The notes under the pieces are model-generated. The model was not told the origin of the DNA and did no database searches. It was given only the letters and a program-made list of their open reading frames with translations. The position numbers and the translations under genes are program-made. From Pseudomonadota bacterium (GTDB taxonomy: Bacteria; Pseudomonadota; Gammaproteobacteria; Burkholderiales; Sulfuriferulaceae): a DNA stretch of 37,803 nt. The stretch is taken from the NCBI GenBank assembly GCA_021795395.1, contig JAJYPN010000028.1, forward strand, positions 1 to 37,803. Reading direction: 5' to 3'. Below are positions 15,061 to 23,640 of this stretch, in pieces. The first letter of the stretch is position 1. The number at the start of each line of letters is the position of its first letter.

Positions 15061-17217
15061 ATGAATACCTCTCCCCGCGATATGGTTTTTTTGCGTATCA
15101 TGTCCTTAAAAGGTCCCAATATCTGGACCTATCGTCCCGTACTCGAAGCGTGGGTCGACATAGGCGATCTGGAAGACTCGCCGTCCAATACCATCCCGGG
15201 GTTTTACGAACGCCTGACCGCTTATCTGCCGACCCTGATCGAACATCGCTGCAGCCTCGATATTCATGGCGGTTTTTTGCAACGCTTGCGCGAAGGTACC
15301 TGGCCTGCCCATATTCTCGAACATGTGACGCTGGAATTGCAGAATCTCGCCGGCATGCCCGGCGGATTCGGCAAAGCCCGCGAGATGGATCAACGCGGCG
15401 TCTATAAGGTCGTCGTTCGCGCCTGGCATGAAAAAATTACCCTGGCCAGCCTGCATTTCGCCAGGGAATTGGTGCTTGCAGCGATGGATGACCGGCCGTT
15501 CGATGTAGCCGGTGCCATCGATCAGTTACGCGAAATGGCCGAATCGCTGCTGTTGGGGCCCAGTACCTACAGCATCGTCGAAGCTGCCGACGATCGCAAT
15601 ATCCCGGCTATCCGCCTGAACAACGGTAATCTGGTGCAATTGGGATACGGCGCCGCGCAGCGCCGTATCTGGACAGCAGAAACCGACCGAACCAGCGCGA
15701 TTGCAGAAACCATATCGCAGGATAAATCGCTGACCAAACAATTACTGAAAAATTGCGGCATTCCCATTCCAGAAGGTTACAGCGTATCAAGCGCGGTCAT
15801 GGCGTGGGAAGCGGCCGAAGAACTGGGCGTGCCGGTTGTCGTCAAACCCTGCGCCGGCAATCACGGCCGCGGGGTATTCACCAATCTCTGTCTGCGCGAA
15901 GAAATAGAGGCGGCATACGAGGTCGCCGTCGGCGAAGGGAGCGGCGTTATAGTCGAACGTTTCATATCAGGCATGGAACATCGGCTGCTCGTCATCGGCG
16001 GTAAAATGATCGCAGCGGCGCGCGGGGAGATCGCCGGCGTCACCGGAGACGGCATCTCGACGGTACGCCAGCTCGTCGAGCAGCAGCTCAATACCGATCC
16101 GCGCCGCGGTTATAGCGAACATCATCCGCTCAATCCCATCCGGATCGATTCGGCCGGCGTCCTCGAACTTGCGCGTCAGGGATATACCGCCGATTCGGTG
16201 CCCGACGCCGATGTTTCCGTCATCGTACAGCGCATAGGCAATGTGGCATTCGACGTGACCGATCAGGTGCATCCCGAGACGGCAGAAATGGTCGTGCTGG
16301 CAGCCCGGGTGATCGGCCTGGATATCGCCGGCATCGACCTGGTGGTGGAAGATATCGCTCGACCGCTCGACGCTCAACACGGCGCGGTGGTGGAAGTCAA
16401 TGCAGGTCCGGGTTTACTGATGCATCTGAAACCGGCGCAGGGAACGCCGCGGCCGGTAGGCCACGCCATCATCGAACATCTGTTCCCGAATGGTTCCAGC
16501 AGTCGCATTCCGGTCATCGCCGTCTGCGGCAGCAAAGGCAGCACCGGAGTCGCGACTCTGATCGCCGATTTATTGCAATTGAACAATCAGCGTATCGGCC
16601 TTGCGTGCCGTCGCGGGCTATTCTTGAATCATCGCGAAGTGCAGTCAGGCGATTGCGCCAACTGGGAAGCCACGCATAAATTGTTATTGAATCCGGCAAT
16701 CGACGCCGTGATCGCAGAAAGCAGTGCCGACAGACTGCTGACCGAAGGTCTGGCTTACGATCGCTGCCGGATCGCTGTCCTGACTGATATCGATCCCGAC
16801 GAGGATTTCAGCGAGTACGCCATGAATTCGACCGCCAGACGATATGGCATTTATCGTAGCTTCGTCGATGTGGTCTTGCCAGACGGCGTCGCTGTACTAA
16901 ACGCGCACGATCCCTTGATGCTGGAGCTGGAAGACTTATGCGACGGCGAAGTCATCTATTTTGCGCTCGATGCGAATTTGCCTGCCATCGACCGTCATCG
17001 CGCGAAAAACGGTCGCGCAGTCTGTGTGAAAGACGGGGTAATTGTTCTGATCGACGGTATTGCCGAGACATCGCTGATGTCAGTCTCAGAACTATCCGCG
17101 CAGAAGCTCAACCTGATTCAGATATTGGCGGGTATCGCCGCGGCCTGGGCGCTGAATACCGACGGCGATATCATGCGTGCGGGTTTGCACGCCTATACGG
17201 ATAACAATCAAGGATAA
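15061..17217 (+). CDS. CphA-like protein with degenerate Mur-ligase domain (second cyanophycin synthetase, CphA')
   Basis: A 718-residue paralogue of the synthetase encoded next to it. It keeps the N-terminal domain (LKGPNIWTYRPVLEAWVDIG) and the ATP-grasp domain, with SQDKSLTKQLLKNCGIPIPE, VVVKPCAGNHGRGV and VVEVNAGPGLLMHLKPAQGT, the last being the metal-binding E-x-N region. The Mur-ligase P-loop, GTNGKTT in active enzymes, reads CGSKGSTGVAT at about residues 488-498, so the Lys and Thr that bind ATP are lost. The C-terminal ligase domain, about 140 residues, is absent. ATG 15061 is the first Met; ATG 15082 is an alternative. It probably keeps only the aspartate-adding type of activity, or acts as a partner of the intact enzyme. 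The gap to cphA is 2 bases. Confidence 0.88.
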   Translation: MNTSPRDMVFLRIMSLKGPNIWTYRPVLEAWVDIGDLEDSPSNTIPGFYERLTAYLPTLIEHRCSLDIHGGFLQRLREGTWPAHILEHVTLELQNLAGMPGGFGKAREMDQRGVYKVVVRAWHEKITLASLHFARELVLAAMDDRPFDVAGAIDQLREMAESLLLGPSTYSIVEAADDRNIPAIRLNNGNLVQLGYGAAQRRIWTAETDRTSAIAETISQDKSLTKQLLKNCGIPIPEGYSVSSAVMAWEAAEELGVPVVVKPCAGNHGRGVFTNLCLREEIEAAYEVAVGEGSGVIVERFISGMEHRLLVIGGKMIAAARGEIAGVTGDGISTVRQLVEQQLNTDPRRGYSEHHPLNPIRIDSAGVLELARQGYTADSVPDADVSVIVQRIGNVAFDVTDQVHPETAEMVVLAARVIGLDIAGIDLVVEDIARPLDAQHGAVVEVNAGPGLLMHLKPAQGTPRPVGHAIIEHLFPNGSSSRIPVIAVCGSKGSTGVATLIADLLQLNNQRIGLACRRGLFLNHREVQSGDCANWEATHKLLLNPAIDAVIAESSADRLLTEGLAYDRCRIAVLTDIDPDEDFSEYAMNSTARRYGIYRSFVDVVLPDGVAVLNAHDPLMLELEDLCDGEVIYFALDANLPAIDRHRAKNGRAVCVKDGVIVLIDGIAETSLMSVSELSAQKLNLIQILAGIAAAWALNTDGDIMRAGLHAYTDNNQG

Positions 17218-17219
17218 CC

Positions 17220-19808
17220 ATGGAAGTCTCACGCATCCGCGTCCTGCGCGGTCCCAATTTGTGGAGCCGCCATTGCGCGATTGAAGCCATCGTGCATTGT
17301 AGCGAACTCGAATCCGATCTGACGTATTTGCCTGATTTTGAAACTTCGCTACGCGCACGCTTTCCCGAACTCGGCGCCTTGCAACCGATAGGCGGTAATC
17401 CGCATATTCCCATGGCGCATGCTCTGGAAGTGGCTGCTTTGAGCTTGCAGGCGCACGCTGGCTGCCCGGTCACGTTCAGTCTGACCACGCCGACCACGGA
17501 TGCCGGAACCTATCAGGTAGTCGTAGAGTATAGCGAGGAAAACGTCGGACGCCTGGCACTGGATTTTGCGCTGGAATTATGTCATGCAGCGGCCGGCAAT
17601 ACGGCTTTTGACGCGCAGGCTGCGCTGGCGGAATTGCGCGTCCGGGACGAGGAATTGCGCCTTGGGCCCAGTACCGGCGCTATCGTTGCGGCAGCAACGA
17701 TGCGCGATATACCTTACCGGCGGCTTACCGACGGCAGTATGGTGCAATTCGGCTGGGGCATACGGCAACGGCGCATACTCGCCGCCGAGACCGATGCCAC
17801 CAGTGCGGTAGCGGAAGCCATTGCTCAGGACAAAGATCTGACCAAAACCTTGCTCGGTGCGGCCGGCGTACCGGTCCCTGCAGGCCGCCCCGTCAGCGAT
17901 GCCGAAGAGGCATGGGCTGCGGCTTGCGAAATCGGCGGCGCCGTAGCAATCAAACCGCAGTTCGGCAATCAGGGCAAAGGCGTTGCCGTCAATCTCGAAA
18001 CCCGCGAACAAATCGTTACCGCATATCGTGCCGCAGCCAAAATCGGTACGCCGGTCATCGTCGAGCGCTATATTACGGGACTGGATTTTCGTCTGCTGGT
18101 CATCGGCGATTCCATGGTCGCTGCGGCGCGCCGCGACCCCCCTCACGTATTCGGCGACGGGCGGCACACCATCGACGAGTTGATCGTCAAAATCAACAGC
18201 GACAGCCGGCGCAGCGACGGTCACGCCACCTCGTTAAGCAAGATACGGCTGGACGACAACGCCAACGCTACGCTGGCAAAACAAGGCTATAGCGCCGACA
18301 GCATACCCGCCGTCGGCGCGCTGGTGGTGCTGCGCACTAACGCCAACCTGAGTACCGGAGGCACGGCGACCGACGTGACCGACGACGTTCATCCCGATAT
18401 CGCACAACGCGCGGTCGATGCGGCAAGAATGATAGGACTCGATATCTGCGGCGTCGACGTGCTGTGCAACAGCATCCATCAGCCGCTGGAAAAACAGGGC
18501 GGCGGCATTGTGGAAGTCAATGCGGCGCCGGGGCTGCGCATGCATTTGGCGCCTTCGTTCGGCAAACCCCGCGATGTCGGCAAGGCGATCGTGGACATGA
18601 TGTTTGCGCAAGGCGATAACGCCCGCATTCCCGTCGTGGCGGTAGCGGGAACCAACGGCAAAACAACGACAGTCAGGCTGACCGCGCATTTACTCCGGCA
18701 AAAAGGCTGGTGCGTCGGCATGACCAATTCCGATGGCGTGTATATCGACGACCGGCGGATCGACAGTGGAGATTGCAGCGGACCGAAAAGCGCACGCAAC
18801 GTACTGTCTCATCCCGCTGTCGAAGCTGCCGTACTGGAAACCGCGCGCGGCGGCCTGCTCCGCGAAGGTCTGGCGTTCGATCGCTGCGATGTGGCTATCG
18901 TCACCAATATCGGCGCCGGCGATCACCTGGGCCTGAATTACATCAATACGACGGAAGATCTGGCCGTAGTCAAACGCATCATAGTCGAAAACGTCGCGGT
19001 CAACGGCTACGCCGTATTGAATGCGGCCGATCCGCAGGTAGCGAAAATGGCAGGCAGCTGTACCGGCGGCGTGATATTCTTTGCTCGCGACAGGCACCAT
19101 TCCGTGATCGCCACGCATTGCGCCAGGGGGTTACGCGCGGTGTACTGCGAAGACCGCAACATCGTGATGCGCGAAGGGAAATCCGTACAACGGATCGCCA
19201 TGGCCGATATCCCGCTTACACACAACGGCACCATCGCGTTTCAGATCGACAACGCCATGGCGGCGATCGGTGCCGCCTGGGCATTGGGCCTGGATCGACA
19301 AACCATCCGCAACGGCTTGTCCACATTCGTCAATACCAGCGAATCGGCTCCCGGCCGCTTCAATGTATTTTCCTATCGCGGCGCGACTCTCATCGCCGAT
19401 TACGGCCATAACCCCGATGCCATCGCCGCGCTCATCCCGGCTATCGACGCCATGCAGGCGCAGCGCCGCCATGTCGTCATCAGCGGCGCCGGCGACAGGC
19501 GCGACCAGGACCTGCGCCGTCAAACCGAATTGCTCGGCGACGCTTTCGATACCGTGATCCTGTACGAAGACCAATGCCAGCGCGGCCGCGCCGACGGAGA
19601 AGTGCTGGCAGTGTTACGCGAAGGGTTGGCGAATGCCCGACGCACCAGCGAAATACATGAAGTCCGAGGCGAATTCATTGCGATGGATTTCGCGCTTGAC
19701 CGCCTGCAAGCCGGCGATCTGTGTCTGATCCTGATCGATCAGGTCGAAGAAGCGCTGGCGCATATTGCGCTGAGGGTCAAGGAAACGGGCGATACTAGAG
19801 AAATATGA
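17220..19808 (+). CDS. cphA: Cyanophycin synthetase
   Basis: An 862-residue enzyme that makes the storage polymer cyanophycin by adding Asp and then Arg. The N-terminal domain (LRGPNLWSRHCAIEAIVHCS) precedes an ATP-grasp domain at about 220-470: AQDKDLTKTLLGAAGVPVPA, AIKPQFGNQGKGVAVNL, GIVEVNAAPGLRMHLAPSFG. The Mur-ligase-like domain has an intact P-loop VAGTNGKTTTVRL at about residues 475-487 and the C-terminal domain has LIADYGHNPDAIAAL. All regions expected of an active CphA are there, at typical length. It follows the degenerate paralogue by 2 bases, which implies co-expression. Cyanophycinase genes were not found in the window, so breakdown must be encoded elsewhere. Confidence 0.95.
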   Translation: MEVSRIRVLRGPNLWSRHCAIEAIVHCSELESDLTYLPDFETSLRARFPELGALQPIGGNPHIPMAHALEVAALSLQAHAGCPVTFSLTTPTTDAGTYQVVVEYSEENVGRLALDFALELCHAAAGNTAFDAQAALAELRVRDEELRLGPSTGAIVAAATMRDIPYRRLTDGSMVQFGWGIRQRRILAAETDATSAVAEAIAQDKDLTKTLLGAAGVPVPAGRPVSDAEEAWAAACEIGGAVAIKPQFGNQGKGVAVNLETREQIVTAYRAAAKIGTPVIVERYITGLDFRLLVIGDSMVAAARRDPPHVFGDGRHTIDELIVKINSDSRRSDGHATSLSKIRLDDNANATLAKQGYSADSIPAVGALVVLRTNANLSTGGTATDVTDDVHPDIAQRAVDAARMIGLDICGVDVLCNSIHQPLEKQGGGIVEVNAAPGLRMHLAPSFGKPRDVGKAIVDMMFAQGDNARIPVVAVAGTNGKTTTVRLTAHLLRQKGWCVGMTNSDGVYIDDRRIDSGDCSGPKSARNVLSHPAVEAAVLETARGGLLREGLAFDRCDVAIVTNIGAGDHLGLNYINTTEDLAVVKRIIVENVAVNGYAVLNAADPQVAKMAGSCTGGVIFFARDRHHSVIATHCARGLRAVYCEDRNIVMREGKSVQRIAMADIPLTHNGTIAFQIDNAMAAIGAAWALGLDRQTIRNGLSTFVNTSESAPGRFNVFSYRGATLIADYGHNPDAIAALIPAIDAMQAQRRHVVISGAGDRRDQDLRRQTELLGDAFDTVILYEDQCQRGRADGEVLAVLREGLANARRTSEIHEVRGEFIAMDFALDRLQAGDLCLILIDQVEEALAHIALRVKETGDTREI

Positions 19809-19864
19809 GCCAGCAGTTCACTTTTCAGGGCAACTCCTGCTCATGAATCAGTATTCTGAATGCC

Positions 19865-20983
19865 TTATCTGGAATTCGCCGGCTGTCCCGCATCGTTGGC
19901 ATCGATCCCATAAGGCGGGTAGTCGTATTTTTCCGGCTGGATGGCATCGATGATCTGATCGAGCGTAGGCGCGCCGGCACTGATCGGCACCGGAACAACC
20001 GACTGGGAATCGGCGACTTTCCTGATTCGCTCCCAGTCGATATCGGGTATGCTGCCGGTATGCCGCGTCAGGTAATCGACAACCGCCTGTGCCGCCTGGT
20101 TCGCCGGACTCATCTGGCTGCCGGGGTATTCGGATACCGGTTTGGCAGCACTCAGATAATATACATGATCCCTGACGCCGACTTCAAACGGCTGATTGAT
20201 GATCGTGACCTCGGTGCCCACCGGTACTGCGGAAAACAGAGTGGCGGCGTTTTCCGGATACAGATGCACGCAGCCATGGCTCACGCGCATGCCGACGCCC
20301 CACGGGCGGTTGGTGCCGTGGATGTAGATTTCAGAAAAACCGGTTTCCAGCGCCAGCATCCCCATCGGATTGTTCGGCCCGGGCGGGAAATAGTCGGGAA
20401 AATTGGGATTGTCCTGACTGCGATGTTCCGCCACGATGTCCTTCGGAACTATCCAGGAAGGGTCTTTGAATTTGGCGATGATGCGGGTTTTGCCCAACGG
20501 CGTCGACCAGCCCGGACGCGAAATTCCGGTCGGGAACGTCACTACGGTTGCCGCTTCCTTGCCTTTGGGACGCGGAAAATAATACAGTCGGCGTTGCGCG
20601 ATATTGATGACGATACCGGTCCAGGGACGCGGCGGCAAAATGAATTCGGTGGGTACGACGATGCGGGTGCCGGCGCCGGGCAACCAGATCGATACCCCCG
20701 GATTGGCGGCGGTTATTTCGTTATAACCGAGATCGTAATGACGTGCGATATCCAGTATTGTATTGCTGGGATCGGGTGTTATCACCCGGATCTGTCCGAC
20801 CATGTTGCTGCCGTCCGTAGGCAGCGGAAACGTAGCGCTCCAGCCGGCAGCGATGCCGCCTGATAGCAACAAAGCCAGCAGACATGCATGGATCAGCCTA
20901 CGGATTGCGATGCGCCCGGAGTATAATATCGGCACTTGCACGGGTAAACTTGCCTGATTAAAAAGCGACATATTATTCTTCAT
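19865..20983 (-). CDS. L,D-transpeptidase with a LysM-like domain (YkuD family)
   Basis: A periplasmic peptidoglycan-modifying enzyme. A basic N-terminus and one hydrophobic stretch (LIHACLLALLLSGGIAAGWS) act as signal or anchor. A LysM-like domain follows (ILDIARHYDLGYNEITAANP and then IWLPGAGTRIVVP), then the YkuD catalytic domain (TGIVINIAQRRLYYFPRPKG) with IHGTNRPWG and VSHGCVHLYPENA, which contain the catalytic His and Cys. The C-terminal ~80 residues are unfamiliar and proline-rich. ATG 20983 was chosen: AGGG is nearby and it keeps the signal normal; an upstream GTG (21034) would add 17 residues. It diverges from another L,D-transpeptidase gene 95 bases away, and both could use the same promoter region. 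Confidence 0.88.
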   Translation of the reverse strand: MKNNMSLFNQASLPVQVPILYSGRIAIRRLIHACLLALLLSGGIAAGWSATFPLPTDGSNMVGQIRVITPDPSNTILDIARHYDLGYNEITAANPGVSIWLPGAGTRIVVPTEFILPPRPWTGIVINIAQRRLYYFPRPKGKEAATVVTFPTGISRPGWSTPLGKTRIIAKFKDPSWIVPKDIVAEHRSQDNPNFPDYFPPGPNNPMGMLALETGFSEIYIHGTNRPWGVGMRVSHGCVHLYPENAATLFSAVPVGTEVTIINQPFEVGVRDHVYYLSAAKPVSEYPGSQMSPANQAAQAVVDYLTRHTGSIPDIDWERIRKVADSQSVVPVPISAGAPTLDQIIDAIQPEKYDYPPYGIDANDAGQPANSR

Positions 20984-21077
20984 TCTACCCTGCGTCGTAT
21001 CCTTGACAAACAAGGTATTGATAGATGACCGCACGGATTTTTAAACATAAACGGATCGCCCGGATCTTTTTCAGCGT

Positions 21078-21638
21078 ATGGCATTGAGAACCTTATTACC
21101 TGTTTTATCCGTCATTGCCGCGATGGGCTCAGCCTCTGGATGGACCGCCGAATCGCAACCCTGGGTACTGATAGACACCAAATATAATAGCCTGACGGTA
21201 TTTTCCGCCAACGATAAGGTACTGGTGCGGTTTTATAATATCGCCATCGGTAGCGGAGGCACTGCAAAAGAACACCTGCGCGGTGACGACACGACGCCGC
21301 TTGGCACCTTTCATGTCGCATGGATCAATCGCCATAGCCGCTTCGGTACCTTTTTCGGTCTGGATTATCCCGGTTCTGGCCTCACTATCCGGGCTTACAT
21401 AGACGGTACCATTAGCGAAACGGAATTCGACCGGTTCGTCAGCGCTTTCCGCCATCATCGGCTGCCGCCGCAGGATACCCCTCTCGGCGGTCAAATCGGT
21501 ATTCATGGAGTCGGTAGCGGCAATCCCAAGGTTCAGGACGCCATCGACTGGACGGACGGGTGCGTTGCCGTCACCAATCGCGAAATCGGCATACTGTCGC
21601 GCTGGGTACATCTGGGCACCAAGGTAATCATCCGTTGA
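21078..21638 (+). CDS. Small exported L,D-transpeptidase (YkuD family)
   Basis: A 186-residue enzyme with a signal peptide (LLPVLSVIAAMGSASGWTAE) and only a YkuD domain. WVLIDTKYNSLTVFSANDKV is the usual first strand pair, and GIHGVGSGN plus TDGCVAVTNREI give the catalytic His and Cys. It lacks the LysM domain of the divergent neighbour. Such minimal enzymes attach lipoproteins to peptidoglycan or make 3-3 cross-links. It converges on an alanine-zipper lipoprotein gene across a shared terminator, which makes a substrate link attractive but unproven. Confidence 0.85.
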   Translation: MALRTLLPVLSVIAAMGSASGWTAESQPWVLIDTKYNSLTVFSANDKVLVRFYNIAIGSGGTAKEHLRGDDTTPLGTFHVAWINRHSRFGTFFGLDYPGSGLTIRAYIDGTISETEFDRFVSAFRHHRLPPQDTPLGGQIGIHGVGSGNPKVQDAIDWTDGCVAVTNREIGILSRWVHLGTKVIIR

Positions 21639-21658
21639 TCGTTTGCCCTTAAACGACG

Positions 21659-21691
21659 ACAGCGGGCGAAATGTACCCTTTCGCCCGCTGT
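21659..21691. terminator. Hairpin between convergent genes
   Basis: A perfect 13-base inverted repeat (ACAGCGGGCGAAA, 21659-21671; TTTCGCCCGCTGT, 21679-21691) encloses a 7-base loop. It lies 20 bases after the transpeptidase stop and 13 bases after the lipoprotein stop on the other strand, so it can serve both directions. The T-run is weak on either strand. Confidence 0.8.
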
Positions 21692-21703
21692 AATCGTGAC
21701 CGG

Positions 21704-22042
21704 TTATTTTTGCATGGTCTTCTTGAACATGCGGTCAATCTTCTGCGCCAGCTCGTCGACTTCCTGCATCGCCTTATCAGCTTCGGCCTTGGCGGCATCT
21801 GCCGTCGATTTCGCCTGTTCTGCCGTAGCGTTAGCCTGGTCAGCCTTCTGAGCGGCCTGATCGGCTGCGGTCTTCGCCGCAGCGGCAGCGGCATTGGCCT
21901 GATCCGCTTTATCGGAGGCCTGCTGTGCGGTCGATTGGGCCTTGTTCAAATCCCCGGTGCTGGCACAACCGCCCAGCAAGGCAATGCTCAGTATCGCCAC
22001 GCCTGCCAATGAGGATTTTTTGTATGCGGACATCTTGATCAT
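21704..22042 (-). CDS. Alanine-zipper outer-membrane lipoprotein (Lpp/OprI-like)
   Basis: A 112-residue protein with lipobox LLGGC after a signal (SSLAGVAILSIALLGGCAS), so the mature N-terminus is lipidated. The rest is an Ala-rich heptad coiled coil (repeated QADKADQANA-type units, about residues 35-100) like the trimeric coil of Lpp or OprI. The C-terminus ends MFKKTMQK; a terminal Lys is what L,D-transpeptidases attach to peptidoglycan in Braun's lipoprotein, and two L,D-transpeptidase genes lie next to it. ATG 22042 has AGGAG 6 bases upstream. A tether role between outer membrane and wall is inferred from these features. Confidence 0.85.
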   Translation of the reverse strand: MIKMSAYKKSSLAGVAILSIALLGGCASTGDLNKAQSTAQQASDKADQANAAAAAAKTAADQAAQKADQANATAEQAKSTADAAKAEADKAMQEVDELAQKIDRMFKKTMQK

Positions 22043-22222
22043 ATATTTCTCCTGAATATAAACATTAAGGTAAAGCTACGCGGGTTACGTCATATGCACG
22101 ATAAAACCGACAGCGGCCTTATCTTTGCAAATAACTTGCATATATTACCACTCCGAGGCTTATGGGGATACCGCATACGTTTTCAAATGCAATCCTTGCA
22201 GAAAATCTTATGTACGCAATTC

Positions 22223-22537
22223 TCATGCACCAGCAATGAGCGATTTGAGTTCGCCGTTTTCAAACATTTCCTTCATGATATCGGAACCGCCGACGAATTC
22301 ACCGTTGACATACAGTTGCGGAATGGTCGGCCAGTTCGCATATTCCTTGATGCCTTGCCTGATTTCCGGATCGGCCAGTACATTGACCGTAAACAAATCG
22401 TTCACTCCCGACGATTTCAACAGCTGTACCGCATTGGCGGAAAACCCGCATTGCGGAAATTGCGGCGTCCCTTTCATGTAAAGAACTACTTTATGACCGG
22501 TCACTTGCTCACGTATCGTATCTTGCACACTCATCAT
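22223..22537 (-). CDS. grxD: Monothiol glutaredoxin, Grx4 type
   Basis: A 104-residue glutaredoxin with the monothiol active site CGFS (in [20 protein letters not shown]). [20 protein letters not shown] is the cis-Pro and glutathione-binding segment. Such proteins carry a 2Fe-2S cluster in dimers with glutathione and deliver it in iron-sulfur biogenesis. ATG 22537 is preceded by AGGAG. It is single-gene, on the same strand as the lipoprotein downstream. Confidence 0.95.
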   Translation of the reverse strand: MMSVQDTIREQVTGHKVVLYMKGTPQFPQCGFSANAVQLLKSSGVNDLFTVNVLADPEIRQGIKEYANWPTIPQLYVNGEFVGGSDIMKEMFENGELKSLIAGA

Positions 22538-22611
22538 CCATGCTCCTGAAAAGGTTTTGAAAATAACCGACTAATTTTATCGGGAATAATACTCGCAAAG
22601 ACCGAATATCG

Positions 22612-23547
22612 TCAATATGTCAATGGCGGCGCAGGTTCGTCGTCATTCGATTTTATCTGCAAAACGGCCTGCCGCTGCAACCAGTTGCGGAAAACGATGA
22701 TTTTTCCGACTTCACGGCGGTGTTCCGGCGTTACCAGATAATACGCCCGGTTCGTCGGCAAAACGGCATCGAACAAATGCACCAGTTTGCCGCTGCGCAA
22801 TTCGTCAAATACGAGGCTGCGCCAGGCCAATGCGACTCCCAGCCCGCTCATGGCCGCCTGGATCGCCAGATTGACTTCACTGAAACGGTGTACACGCAAA
22901 GGCTGGGCGATAGCCACTTTCAATGAAAGCAGCCAGCTTTCCCAATCGGGGAATGTAGGGTCCCATTCGTAGGCATCGTCGTATAATAACGTACAGCCGA
23001 CTAACTCCGCCGGATGATGAATATCGGCTGCGAGCGCGGGTGAAGCCACTGGTATGATCGTCTCCTGCATCAAGCGCTCGCTGAACAAGCCCGAATAGTG
23101 GCCGGCTCCGAACCGAATGGCGACATCGACGTCTTCCAGCATGAAATTGACTATACGGCGCGTTGCCAGCAAACGCAATTCGATATCGGGGTGATGGGCC
23201 TGAAAATCATTCAGCCGCGGAATCAGCCAGCGTTGCGCAAACACAGGCGGCGTGGAAACGATTAACGTGCCGTTATTACGATCTTTGCTCAACTGTTCGG
23301 CTGCACGCTCCAGTTGATCGAAGGCACTCGTGATCAAAGGGAATGCCTGCTGGGCGGATTCGTTCAGCACCAGTGTTTTGCCACGCAAAAAAAGAGCTAT
23401 CCCAAAATAGGCCTCCAGTTGCTTGACGAGCTGGCTCACTGCGGCGGGGGTGACATGCAGTTCTTCCGCCGCGCGCGCAAAAGAACGATGCCGCGCCACC
23501 GATTCAAAAGCGCGTAACGCATTCAGCGAAGGTAAACGCCGTGCCAT
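22612..23547 (-). CDS. LysR-family regulator, GcvA type
   Basis: A 311-residue regulator. The N-terminal winged helix-turn-helix (LPSLNALRAFESVARHRSFA, AAEELHVTPAAVSQLVKQLE) is of the GcvA/AmpR subgroup, followed by an effector-binding domain (about 90-300) with VSTPPVFAQRWLIPRL and VDVAIRFG. It is divergent from an EamA exporter gene with 93 bases between them, the usual layout when a LysR protein controls its neighbour; the signal it senses is unknown. The C-terminal ~12 residues are a disordered acidic-proline tail. Confidence 0.9.
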   Translation of the reverse strand: MARRLPSLNALRAFESVARHRSFARAAEELHVTPAAVSQLVKQLEAYFGIALFLRGKTLVLNESAQQAFPLITSAFDQLERAAEQLSKDRNNGTLIVSTPPVFAQRWLIPRLNDFQAHHPDIELRLLATRRIVNFMLEDVDVAIRFGAGHYSGLFSERLMQETIIPVASPALAADIHHPAELVGCTLLYDDAYEWDPTFPDWESWLLSLKVAIAQPLRVHRFSEVNLAIQAAMSGLGVALAWRSLVFDELRSGKLVHLFDAVLPTNRAYYLVTPEHRREVGKIIVFRNWLQRQAVLQIKSNDDEPAPPLTY

Positions 23548-23640
23548 TAGTTTTTCTTAACCCTCCTGTCAGAAAGTTTGATTTGCCCGCTACCCATTCG
23601 TCCATTAGACTTCGTGGATCAATAACACTATCCGTTACTT

